From: CAVOHU01 sp963817885
GTDB taxonomy: Bacteria > Acidobacteriota > Vicinamibacteria > Vicinamibacterales > JAKQTR01
Reading direction: 5' to 3'
Assembly: GCA_963817885.1 (NCBI GenBank)
Contig: CAWFQE010000003.1
Span: 620,001 to 684,000 of the forward strand
Length of the DNA stretch: 64,000 nt
Part shown: positions 45,281-55,000 of the stretch, in pieces
Numbering within the stretch: position 1 is the stretch's first letter
How the letters are laid out: each line of letters opens with the position of its first letter
Made by a program: the position numbers and the translations under genes
Notes under the pieces: generated by a model
What the model was told of the DNA's origin: nothing
Seen by the model: the letters and a program-made list of their open reading frames with translations, nothing else
The model's database searches: none

Positions 45281-48211
45281 GTGAATAGACGACGTACCAC
45301 TGTCTCCTTATTCCTGGCACTGGCGCTGGCGCTGGCCGCGGGCGCGGGTCTGGTGGCAGGGAGCGGGCGGGCCCCTGAGGCTCAGCAGGCCGCAGGCCCC
45401 GTCCAACTGACCGGGTTCTTCAACATCGTGTGGGGCGACCCCGAGGACGGGAATGGTGCGCCTCAGATGTTGTATACGCTGACCACTGCTGGCGGCGACA
45501 GGGTGCCGCTGAGCTTGGCCGACGAGGTGGCGGCGCCCGCCGGCGGCGTGCTGGCGCTCAATCGCCGCCAGGTGACAGTTGAGGGATATCGGCCCCCGGC
45601 GATGCCCGGGCCGCTCGCTGGTCCCCAGGTGATCGACGTCTATTCGATCGCCCTCGTCGTCGGCGCAAAAGCTGCGGAGGGCGCGGAGCCGGCCGTGCTG
45701 GGCTCGAAACCCTGGATTTCGATTCTGTGCAAGTTCTCCGGCCTCGCCGCCGAGCCGAAGAACCTGGCGTTCTTCCAAGGGATGTACGGCAGTACGAAGC
45801 CGGGCCTCAATCACTATTGGCTGGAGCAGTCCTTCAACCTGGCGAACGTGGCGGGCAGCGGGGCCGTCGCCTGGGTCACGTTGCCCGGGACGGAGGCCAC
45901 CTACAATCCCAGCAACACCGCAGGTGGAACCGATCTCGATCTCCTGGCGACTGACTGCCTTGCCGCGGCGGATCCCTATGTGAATTTTTCGACGTATATC
46001 GGCATCAACATGATGTTCAACAGCGATTTTGACCATGGGTGGGCCTGGGGCGGCACCGGGTACTTTACGCTCGACGGGGTCAGCAAGGTGTGGAGCATCA
46101 CGTGGGAGCCGCCGTGGGCCTACTCCGACATCTCGGTCATCGCGCATGAGATGGGACACGGCTTCGGGCTGCCGCATTCGTCCGGCAACTACGGCGCCAC
46201 CTACGACAACCCCTGGGATGTGATGAGCTGGGACCGGTACAACTGCACCGACGACCCGGTCTACGGCTGCGTGCCCCAGCACACGATTTCCTATCACAAG
46301 GACCTGGCCGGGTGGCTCACGGGCCACCGGGTGGACGTGCCGGTCGGGACCCAGACCACGGCCACGCTGGACAATCTGGCGATCAATTCGGCCGGGTCGC
46401 AATGGGTGAAGGCCCCCATTGGCGCGACGACCAACTACTACACGTTCGAGGCGCGGAAGCGTGTCGGCTACGACTCCAAGCTGTTGGGCGACGCGGTGAT
46501 TGTCCACCGGGTCGATCCGGCGCGCTCCGCACCCGCCCACATCTACGACAAGGACAACAACGGCAACAACGCCGACGCCGGCACGATGTTCCTGGTGGGC
46601 CAGTCGTTCACCGACGTGACCAACCACATCACGATGACGGTGAATGCGGCGACGGCCAACGGCTTCACGATCACCGTCAACAACAACGCCATCGTGCCAA
46701 CCGCGAACCTGCTGTGGCGGCAGGCCGGAACGGGACAGAACGCCCTGTGGTACGTGAACGGGTCGACGCTCCTCTCGACGGCGCCGGTGCTGACCGTCGC
46801 CGATTCCACGTGGGAGATCGCCGCGCGGGGGGACTTCAACGCCGACGGCCAGTCCGACATCGTGTGGCGGAACCTGGCGACGGGACAGAACGCCGTGTGG
46901 TTCATGAATGGCGCGACGTACCTGAGCTCGGCGGCGTTGCTGACGGTGGCCGATCCGGCGTGGCATCTGGTGGCCGCGACCGATATCAACGGGGACACCC
47001 GGCCGGATCTGATCTGGCACCACGCCGCGACGGGCCAGAACGCGGTCTGGTATATGAATGGGACGACCTGCGTGACGACCGCGTCGCTGCCGACCTCGGT
47101 CGACCCGTTGTGGCAGATGGTGGGGGCGGCCGACATCAATGGGGACAGCCACCCGGACCTGGTCTGGCGGCACCTGTCGACCGGGCAGAACGGCGTCTGG
47201 TACATGGACGGGGTGACGAAGATCGGGGACGCCGCGATGATGGCGGTGCCCGATATCGCCTGGTACATCGGCGCCGTCGTCGATGTGAACGCGGACGGCC
47301 ATCCGGATCTGGTCTGGCACAACGCCGCGACGGCCGCCAACGCCGTGTGGCTCATGAACGGGGCGGCCTGGGTGTCGACCGGGACGCTGCTGACCTCCTC
47401 CGACCTCACCTGGGACCTGGCCGGGCACCGGGCGCGGCCGGTGCCGGTGACCGCGCCGAGCGATTTCAATCGCGATGGCCAGGTGGACCTGCTGTGGCGC
47501 CACGCGGTCAGCGGGGCGAACGCGATTTGGTACATGAACGGGACGACGGTGGCGTCCACGGCGTTCATGCCGACCATCGCCGACGTGAATTGGCAGCTCG
47601 TGGGGAGCGCGGACCTGAACCGCGATGGCCTGGCCGACCTCATCTGGCGGCACCAGACGACGGGAGTCCACGTGGTCTGGTACGTGAATGGCGCGACCGC
47701 TTCGTGGCCGGCCCTTCTTCCGTACGTGTCCGACATTAACTGGGTGCTCTCGGCGGTGGCCGATTTCAACGGGGACGGCCGGCCGGACTTGGTGTGGCGG
47801 AACGTATCGACGGGCCTGGACGCGATCCTGTTCATGAGCGGCCCGACGCTCGTGGGGGGGGCGGCGCTCACGACGGTGACCGATACGAATTGGCGGATCG
47901 TGGCCGCGGCCGACTTCAACGGGGACGGGAAGCCGGATCTCGTCTGGCGGCACAAGGTGACGGGGCAGAACGCGGTCTGGTACATGGATGGCGCAACGAA
48001 GACCGGGGACGCGTTGCTCCCGACCGTGGCCGACATGAACTGGCAGGTTGGGATCGCGGCTGATTTCAATGCCGACGGGAAGACGGATCTCGTGTGGCGT
48101 AATTACGCAACCGGCGAGAACGCGGTGTGGCTCATGAACGGCGCGACCTGGGTGTCGAGCGTCGGGATCATGAGCAACCCCGATCTCAACTGGCTGTTAC
48201 TGAGGCGCTGA
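45281..48211 (+). CDS. Secreted metzincin-type metalloprotease with FG-GAP cassette (copy 1)
   Basis: GTG 45281 behind AAGGAGGGCGG gives 976 residues. The signal peptide is LFLALALALAAGAGLVAG. The protease head (about 90-430) has HEMGHGFGLPH (His289, Glu290, His293, His299), the HExxHxxGxxH zinc site of metzincins. A Met-turn follows (NPWDVMSWDRY), with Cys residues in YNCTDDPVYGC that may form a disulfide. The rest of the head matches no subfamily I can name with confidence. The cassette starts at about residue 474 (ANLLWRQAGTGQNALWY) and ends LNWLLLRR. It is one of a tandem pair with 48662-51595. Confidence 0.9.
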   Translation: MNRRRTTVSLFLALALALAAGAGLVAGSGRAPEAQQAAGPVQLTGFFNIVWGDPEDGNGAPQMLYTLTTAGGDRVPLSLADEVAAPAGGVLALNRRQVTVEGYRPPAMPGPLAGPQVIDVYSIALVVGAKAAEGAEPAVLGSKPWISILCKFSGLAAEPKNLAFFQGMYGSTKPGLNHYWLEQSFNLANVAGSGAVAWVTLPGTEATYNPSNTAGGTDLDLLATDCLAAADPYVNFSTYIGINMMFNSDFDHGWAWGGTGYFTLDGVSKVWSITWEPPWAYSDISVIAHEMGHGFGLPHSSGNYGATYDNPWDVMSWDRYNCTDDPVYGCVPQHTISYHKDLAGWLTGHRVDVPVGTQTTATLDNLAINSAGSQWVKAPIGATTNYYTFEARKRVGYDSKLLGDAVIVHRVDPARSAPAHIYDKDNNGNNADAGTMFLVGQSFTDVTNHITMTVNAATANGFTITVNNNAIVPTANLLWRQAGTGQNALWYVNGSTLLSTAPVLTVADSTWEIAARGDFNADGQSDIVWRNLATGQNAVWFMNGATYLSSAALLTVADPAWHLVAATDINGDTRPDLIWHHAATGQNAVWYMNGTTCVTTASLPTSVDPLWQMVGAADINGDSHPDLVWRHLSTGQNGVWYMDGVTKIGDAAMMAVPDIAWYIGAVVDVNADGHPDLVWHNAATAANAVWLMNGAAWVSTGTLLTSSDLTWDLAGHRARPVPVTAPSDFNRDGQVDLLWRHAVSGANAIWYMNGTTVASTAFMPTIADVNWQLVGSADLNRDGLADLIWRHQTTGVHVVWYVNGATASWPALLPYVSDINWVLSAVADFNGDGRPDLVWRNVSTGLDAILFMSGPTLVGGAALTTVTDTNWRIVAAADFNGDGKPDLVWRHKVTGQNAVWYMDGATKTGDALLPTVADMNWQVGIAADFNADGKTDLVWRNYATGENAVWLMNGATWVSSVGIMSNPDLNWLLLRR

Positions 48212-48338
48212 CGAGGGGCTGGCTGGCCGTTCGACGCTCGTCGCACCGCGAAGGGCCGCCAGCCGGGAGTCGCGTGCCGCGGGCCGCTTCGTGCGGGCCT
48301 GCGGGCGCATGATTCGAGTCGGAATCCATCGCACGTCC

Positions 48339-48364
48339 CAGGGCCACCACTCGCGGTGGCCCTG
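48339..48364. terminator. Hairpin after metzincin copy 1
   Basis: CAGGGCCACC, loop ACTCGC, GGTGGCCCTG: a perfect 10-bp stem 128 bases after the stop. The stem is kept at 51723-51748 and, with one changed end pair, at 55951-55976. No T-run follows. Confidence 0.6.
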
Positions 48365-48661
48365 GCTGCGTACAACCGCGCCATGTCTCCGCAACACAAG
48401 GTTTTTCCATTGCCCGTGGCCTTGTTTTGGAGTAGCGTTCCCGCGTTGGATTGGGCGACACACATCCAGGTCCTGCCGGGGGGACGCCTTCTGGGCCGAA
48501 GGTGTGGAATGCAGCCGGAGGCGTGCACGCACCAGCAGCGAGTCGAGGTTGCCAACGAGGCAACGACTCGAGTCTTGTCCGCTACGTCGGGTCCGTCGTG
48601 CAGTACTCATCGGGAATCTGATCTTGTCCATTGATACGTTGCCCACGCAAGGAGGGCTGCC

Positions 48662-51595
48662 GTGAATCGACGACTTACCACTGTCTCCTTATTCCTGGCA
48701 CTGGCGCTGGCGCTCGCCGCGGGCGCGGGTCTGATGGCAGGGAGCGGGCGGGCCCCAGAGGCTCAGCAGGCCGCAGGCGCCGTCCAACTGACGGGATACT
48801 TCAATATCGTGTGGGGCGACCCCGAGGGCGGGAATGGCACGCCTCAGATGTCGTACTCGCTGACCACGTCTGGTGGCGACATCCTTCCATTGAGCCTGGC
48901 CGACGAGGTGGCGGCGCCCGCCGGCGGCGTGCTGGCGCTCAATCGCCGGCAGGTGACGGTTGAGGGCTATCGGCCCCCGGCGATGCCCGGGTCGCTCACG
49001 GGTCCCCAGGTGATCGACGTCTACTCAATCGCCCTCGTCGTCGGCGCAAAGGCTGCGCAGGGCGCGGAGCCGGCCGTGCTGGGCTCGAAGCCCTGGGTGT
49101 CGATTCTGTGCAAGTTTTCCGACATCGCCGCCGAGCCGAAGAACCTGGCGTTCTTCCAGGGGATGTACAGCAGCACGAAGCCGGGCCTCAATCACTATTG
49201 GCTGGAGCAGTCCTTCAACCTGGCGAACGTGGCGGGCAGCGGGGCCGTCGCCTGGGTCACGTTGCCCGGGACGGAGGCCACCTACAATCCCACCAACACC
49301 GCAGGTGGAACCAATCTCAATCTCCTGGCGACCGACTGCATTGCCGCGGCAAATTCCGTTGTCGATTACTCGCTGTATACCGGCATCAACATGATGTTCA
49401 ACAGCGACTTTGACAATGGCTGGGCGTGGGGCGGCAGCCGGTACATGACGCTGGACGGGGTGAGCAAGACGTGGAGCACGACCTGGGAGCCGCCGTGGGC
49501 CTATTCTGACATCTCGGTGATCGCTCACGAGATGGGACACGGCTTCGGATTTCCTCATTCGTCCGGCAACTACGGCGCGACCTACGACAACCCCTGGGAC
49601 GTGATGAGCTGGGACCGGTACAACTGCACCGACGATCCGGTGTACGGCTGCGTGCCCCAGCACACGATTTCCTATCACAAGGATCTGGCGGGGTGGCTCA
49701 CGGGCCACCGGGTGGACGTGCCGGTCGGGACCCAGACCGTGGTCACGTTGGACAACCTGGCGATCAATTCGGCCGGGTCGCAATGGGTGAAGGTCCCCAT
49801 TGGCGCGACCGCCACCTACTACACGTTCGAGGCGAGGAAGCGCGTCGGCTACGACTCCAAGGTGGAGGGCGACGCGATGATCGTCCACCAGGTCGATCCC
49901 TCGCGTTCCTCTGCTCCTGCCCACATCTATGACAAGGACAACAACGGCAACAACGCTGACGCCGGCACGATGTATGTCCCGGGCCAGTCGTTCACCGACA
50001 CGATCAACCACATCACGATGACGGTGAATGCAGCGACGACCAACGGCTTCGTGATCACCGTCAACAACAACGCCATCGTGCCAACCGCGAACCTGCTGTG
50101 GCGGCAGGCCGGGACGGGGCAGAACGCCCTGTGGTACCTGAACGGGTCGACGCTCCTGTCAACTGGTGTCGTGACAGCCTCATCCGATCCCAATTGGGAG
50201 ATTGCCGCGCGGGCGGACTTCAACGCCGACGGCCAGGTCGACATCGCGTGGCGGAACCTGGCGACGGGCGAGAACGCCGTGTGGTTCATGAGCGGCGCGG
50301 CCGCCGTGGGGGTGGCGCCGTTGCTGACGGTGGCGGATCCGGCGTGGCAACTGGTGGCCGCGATCGATATCAACGGGGACACCCGGCCGGATCTGATCTG
50401 GCACAACGCCGCGACGGGCCAGAACGCGGTCTGGTACATGAACGGGACGACCTGTCTGACGACCGCGTCGCTGCCGACCTCGGTCGACCCGTTGTGGCAG
50501 ATGGTGGGGGCGGCGGACATCAACGGGGACGGCCACCCGGACCTGGTCTGGCGGCACCTGTCGACCGGGCAGAACGGCGTCTGGTACATGGACGGGGTGA
50601 CGAAGATCGGGGATGCCGCGATGATGGCGGTGCCCGATATGACCTGGTACCTCGGCGCCATCGCCGATGTAAACGCGGACGGCCATCCTGATCTGGTCTG
50701 GCACAACGCCGCGACGGGCGCGAACGCCGTGTGGCTCATGAACGGGGCGGCCTGGGTGTCGACCGGGACGTTGCCGACCTCCTCCGACCTCACCTGGGAC
50801 CTGGCCGGGCACCGGGCGCGGCCGGTGCCGGTGGTCGCGCCGAGCGATTTCAACCGCGATGGTAAGCCCGATCTGTTATGGCGCCACGCGGTCAGCGGGG
50901 CGGACGCGCTCTGGTACATGAACGGGACAACCGTGGCGTCCACGGCGTACCTGCCGACCATCTCCGACGCGAATTGGCAGATCGTGGGGAGCGCGGACGT
51001 GAACCGCGATGGCCTGGCCGACGTCATCTGGCGGCACCGGACGACAGGACTCCATGCGGTCTGGTACCTGAATGGCGGGACGCCATTCTGGTCGGCCGTT
51101 CTCGCGATTGTGCCCGACATCAACTGGGTGCTCTCGGCGGTGGCCGATATCAACGGGGACGGCCGACCGGACCTGATCTGGCGGAACGTGTCGACGGGCG
51201 CGAACGGGGTGTGGTTCATGAGCGGCACGACGGTCATAGGGTCGGCGGCGCTCACGACGGTGTCCGATACGAATTGGCGCATCGTGGCCGCAGCCGACTT
51301 CAACGGGGACGGGAAGCCGGATCTCGTCTGGCGGCACTCGGTCACCGGGCAGAATGCTGTCTGGTACATGAATGGCGCGACGAAGATCGGGGATGCGTTG
51401 CTGCCGACCGTGGCCGATATGAACTGGCAGGTTGGGATCGCGGCTGATTTCAATGCCGACGGGAAGACGGATCTGGTGTGGCGCAACTACGCAACCGGCG
51501 AGAACGCGGTGTGGCTCATGAACGGCGCGAGCTGGGTGTCGAGCGTCGGGGTCCTGAGCAATCCTGATCTCAACTGGTTATTGCTGAGGCGCTGA
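48662..51595 (+). CDS. Secreted metzincin-type metalloprotease with FG-GAP cassette (copy 2)
   Basis: GTG 48662 behind CAAGGAGGGCTG gives 977 residues. The product is closely similar to copy 1 along its whole length. The zinc motif is HEMGHGFGFPH at the same place (His289, Glu290, His293, His299), with Met-turn DVMSW and cassette from about residue 475 ending LNWLLLRR. Differences cluster in surface-type positions (TATYYTF for TNYYTF, VDYSLYTG for VNFSTYIG), which could alter substrate choice. Both copies keep every zinc ligand, so both are probably active. Confidence 0.9.
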   Translation: MNRRLTTVSLFLALALALAAGAGLMAGSGRAPEAQQAAGAVQLTGYFNIVWGDPEGGNGTPQMSYSLTTSGGDILPLSLADEVAAPAGGVLALNRRQVTVEGYRPPAMPGSLTGPQVIDVYSIALVVGAKAAQGAEPAVLGSKPWVSILCKFSDIAAEPKNLAFFQGMYSSTKPGLNHYWLEQSFNLANVAGSGAVAWVTLPGTEATYNPTNTAGGTNLNLLATDCIAAANSVVDYSLYTGINMMFNSDFDNGWAWGGSRYMTLDGVSKTWSTTWEPPWAYSDISVIAHEMGHGFGFPHSSGNYGATYDNPWDVMSWDRYNCTDDPVYGCVPQHTISYHKDLAGWLTGHRVDVPVGTQTVVTLDNLAINSAGSQWVKVPIGATATYYTFEARKRVGYDSKVEGDAMIVHQVDPSRSSAPAHIYDKDNNGNNADAGTMYVPGQSFTDTINHITMTVNAATTNGFVITVNNNAIVPTANLLWRQAGTGQNALWYLNGSTLLSTGVVTASSDPNWEIAARADFNADGQVDIAWRNLATGENAVWFMSGAAAVGVAPLLTVADPAWQLVAAIDINGDTRPDLIWHNAATGQNAVWYMNGTTCLTTASLPTSVDPLWQMVGAADINGDGHPDLVWRHLSTGQNGVWYMDGVTKIGDAAMMAVPDMTWYLGAIADVNADGHPDLVWHNAATGANAVWLMNGAAWVSTGTLPTSSDLTWDLAGHRARPVPVVAPSDFNRDGKPDLLWRHAVSGADALWYMNGTTVASTAYLPTISDANWQIVGSADVNRDGLADVIWRHRTTGLHAVWYLNGGTPFWSAVLAIVPDINWVLSAVADINGDGRPDLIWRNVSTGANGVWFMSGTTVIGSAALTTVSDTNWRIVAAADFNGDGKPDLVWRHSVTGQNAVWYMNGATKIGDALLPTVADMNWQVGIAADFNADGKTDLVWRNYATGENAVWLMNGASWVSSVGVLSNPDLNWLLLRR

Positions 51596-51722
51596 CGGGA
51601 CGGTTGGCGGCCTTTCGACGCTCGTCGCACCGCGACGGGCCGCCAGCCGGGAGTCGCGTGCCGCGGGCCGCTTCGCGCGGGCCTGCGGGCGCATGATTCG
51701 AGTCGGATTTTGTCGCACGTTC

Positions 51723-51748
51723 CAGGGCCACCACACGCGGTGGCCCTG
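51723..51748. terminator. Hairpin after metzincin copy 2
   Basis: CAGGGCCACC, loop ACACGC, GGTGGCCCTG: same stem as 48339-48364, two bases changed in the loop only, 127 bases after the stop codon. Confidence 0.6.
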
Positions 51749-51862
51749 GCTGCGTACAACAGATCCATGTCTCCGCAACGGTTCTGCGGCCGCCTCCGGT
51801 GAAGGCGCGCCTGTACCGTGCCCTCTCCGAAAAGTTGCGGGGCCTTCACTGCCAGCAATCGG

Positions 51863-51890
51863 TTGACAACCGCCGCCGCCGCGATAGAAT
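51863..51890 (+). promoter_or_regulatory. Sigma-70-type promoter for the second RCC1 gene
   Basis: TTGACA (51863-51868), a 16-base spacer containing CCGCCGCCGCCGCG, TAGAAT (51885-51890). Same spacing and spacer style as 40343-40370. The leader to ATG 52059 is about 168 bases. Confidence 0.75.
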
Positions 51891-52058
51891 TCCGGCATCC
51901 GTCGTCGCGCTCGTGGTGACGGCCTTCGTCCGACCCGCTCATCCGCCCCCCTTCGTGTCGTCCTCGACGCTCGATTGTGCGCGACTCGTTCCAACGAGCC
52001 CGAGTGCTTGCACCGTTTCATCCGGCGCGCAGACGCCTGCGATCAGACAGGAGAATCC

Positions 52059-55000
52059 ATGTTGCACCGAAGCATCGTTCGGTTGTACGGGTCTGTCGCC
52101 ATTGCGGGCCTGATTGCGGTATCGCTCCACGCGAGGCTCGGGGCGATCGCACCGGATGACACTGCGTCGACCGACAGCGCTCGCCTCGAACCGATGCCAG
52201 TCAGCAGCGCGCAGGGCGCCAGTCTGCTGCCGACCGAGGTTCCCGCCATATGGACCGCGTTGGCCGGCGGGAACTCCCATACGTGTGCGCTCACGACCGC
52301 CGGCGGCGTGAAGTGCTGGGGGGGCAATCCGGAAGGGCAGCTCGGGAACGGAACGATCTCGATGGGGAGTTCGAGCCCGGTCGATGTGACGGGGCTGACG
52401 AGCGGGGTGATCGCGGTGGCGGCCGGCGGCATGCACTCCTGTGCGGTCACGAGCGCCGGAGCCGTGAAGTGTTGGGGCAGTAACGATTCCGGGCAGCTCG
52501 GCAATGGGACGACGACGTCGAGCGCGACGCCAGTCGACGTGCAGGGGCTGACGAGCGGAGTCGTTGCCGTCGCCGCCGGCACCAGTCACACCTGTGCGCT
52601 CACGAATGCTGGAGGCGTGAAATGCTGGGGATACAACTCCGACGGGCAACTCGGCAACGGGACGACGACGTTCAGCCCGACGCCGGTCAACGTGATCGGC
52701 CTGGCGAGCGGAGTGAGCGCGGTGGCCGGCGGGGGCGCTCACACCTGTGCGCTCACCACGTCAGGGGGCGTGAAGTGCTGGGGGTTCAACGGCTGGGGCC
52801 AGCTCGGCAATAACACGACGACGTCGAGCTCCGACGCCGGTCAATGTGATCGGGCTGGCGAGCGGGGTGACGGCGGTGTCCGCCGGCGCCACCCACAGTT
52901 GTGCGGTCTCCGGCGCGGGCGGCGTCAAGTGCTGGGGACGTAACCTCAACGGGCAGCTCGGCAACGCGACGACCACCGACAACTGGACGCCGGTGGACGT
53001 GACGGGGCTGGCGAGCGGAGTGCACGACGTCACAGCCGGGGGCACTCACACCTGTGCCCTGACCGGTGCGGGAGCCGTGAAGTGCTGGGGCAACAACGGC
53101 GCCGGACAACTCGGCACCGGAACGCAGGGGTCGAGCACGACGCCGGTGAACGTGTCGGGTCTGACGAGCGGAGTGATCGAGGTGAAAGCCGGCGGCTACC
53201 ACTCGTGTGCGATGACGAACTTGGGGACCATGACGTGCTGGGGCGAAAACGCGACCGGCCAGCTCGGAATTGGCACCACGATTTGGAGCAGTACGCCGGT
53301 GGATGTGACTGGGCTGACGAGCGGGGCCACTGCCGTGGCGGCCGGCGGCGCTCATACGTGCGCGCTCACCACGTCGGGCGGCGTGAAGTGCTGGGGGGAA
53401 AACAGTTCCGGCCAGCTCGGGGACGGCACGACGTCGCAGGGTACCTCCGTGCCGGTCGACGTGGCTGGGCTGGGCAGCGGCGTCATGGCGGTGGCCGCGG
53501 GGTACTCGCATACGTGTGCGCTCACCAGCGCGGGAGGAGTGAAGTGCTGGGGGTACAACGGCGTCGGGCAACTTGGTAACGGAACGACGACGTCGAGCTC
53601 GTTGCCGGTGGACGTGGCGACCCTGCAGAGCGGAGTGATTGCGGTGTCGGCGGGCTACCTTCATACCTGTGCGCTCACCACGGGGGGCGGCGTGAAGTGC
53701 TGGGGCTCCAACTCGTCGGGGCAGCTCGGCAACGGGACCACGACCCCGAGCTCGACACCCGTCAGCGTGACGGGGTTGACCAGCGGGGTGAGTGTGCTCG
53801 CGGTTGGACAGTCCCACAACTGTGTGGTCTACGGTGCGGGGAGCGCGAAGTGCTGGGGATACAACTTCCATGGGCAACTCGGCAACGGGACGACGACCTC
53901 GAGCAGTCTGGCCGTGAACGTAACGGGGCTCACGAGCGGGATCAGTGCGGTGTCAGCGGGCTACCTTCATTCCTGTGCGCTCACCACGGAGAGCGGCATC
54001 AAGTGCTGGGGGTCCAACATCCTCGGGCAACTTGGTAATGGGACGACGACGTCGAGCACCACGCCGGTGACCGGACTGGCGAGCGGAGTCACCAGGCTGG
54101 CGGTCGGGTACACGGAGACGTGCACGCTCTCCAGCGCCGGAGGCGTCAAGTGCTGGGGCCCGAACCAGCAGGGGCAGCTGGGCGACGGGACGACAACGTG
54201 GAGCAGCACCCCGGTCGATGTCGTGGGACTGACGAGCGGGGTGAGCGCGGTATCCACCGGCGATTCACACGCGTGCGCGCTCACCAGCGGCGGAGGCGTG
54301 AAGTGCTGGGGACGCAACAGCTCCGCGCAACTCGGCGTCGGAAGGTCTTACTCACTCTCGCCCCTGTCCGTCCTCAGCCCGATGGTGAGCGGCCAGCTCC
54401 TGCTGTGGCGCCACCTCAACGGAGGGAATTACGCGTGGTACCTGAGCGGAGCGTCGATCGTGTCGACTGGCGCCGGTGCAGGCGGTTGCCGATCCCAACT
54501 GGGAGATGGCGGCCAGCTCGGACTTCAACGGAGACGGCCAGCTCGATATCGTGTGGCGGAACCTGGCGACCGGGCAGAACGCCGTCTGGTTCATGAACGG
54601 CATGGCGTTCCTCTGGCAGTCACCATTGCCGACCGTGGCCGACCCCGCGTGGCAACTGGTGGCTGTCGCGGATATCAACGTGGATGGCCGGCCCGATGCG
54701 ATCTGGCACAATGCCGCGACGGGTCAGAACGCCGTGTGGTATCTGCACGGGACGTCCCTGGTGGCTACGGCGGCGCTTCCGACCGTGACCGATACGTTGT
54801 GGCAGATCGTGGGAGCGGCGGATTTCAACGGTGACGGTCATCCGGACCTGGTGTGGCGGCACCTGTCGACGGGCCAGAACGCCGTCTGGTACCTGGATGG
54901 GGCGACGAAGGTCGGGGACGCGGCGCTTCCCGCCGTTCCCGATCTCCGCTGGCACATCACCGTCGCGGGCGACTGCAATGGGGACGGCCATCCCGATCTG

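Larger units (their letters stand above)
45153..48395. repeat. Tandem segmental duplication, unit 1 (metzincin gene with flanks)
   Basis: This block aligns with 48534-51779 at an offset of 3381 bases, rising to 3384 after the start codon region because of one extra codon. It includes about 128 bases of 5' flank (from AGCAGCGAGTCGAGG), the whole gene and about 184 bases of 3' flank including the hairpin at 48339-48364. A 138-base spacer (48396-48533) separates the units. Confidence 0.9.
48534..51779. repeat. Tandem segmental duplication, unit 2
   Basis: The partner of 45153-48395. Both flanks and the gene are retained, with many scattered substitutions. Those in the leader and 3' flank are as visible as those in the gene, so the duplication is not recent. 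Confidence 0.9.

Noticed and set aside
45308..47953. 881-codon minus-strand open frame opposite metzincin copy 1
   Set aside because: Antisense shadow; the sense strand has signal peptide, zinc site and repeats. Similar shadows occur opposite every cassette gene because repeat codon use lacks antisense stops.
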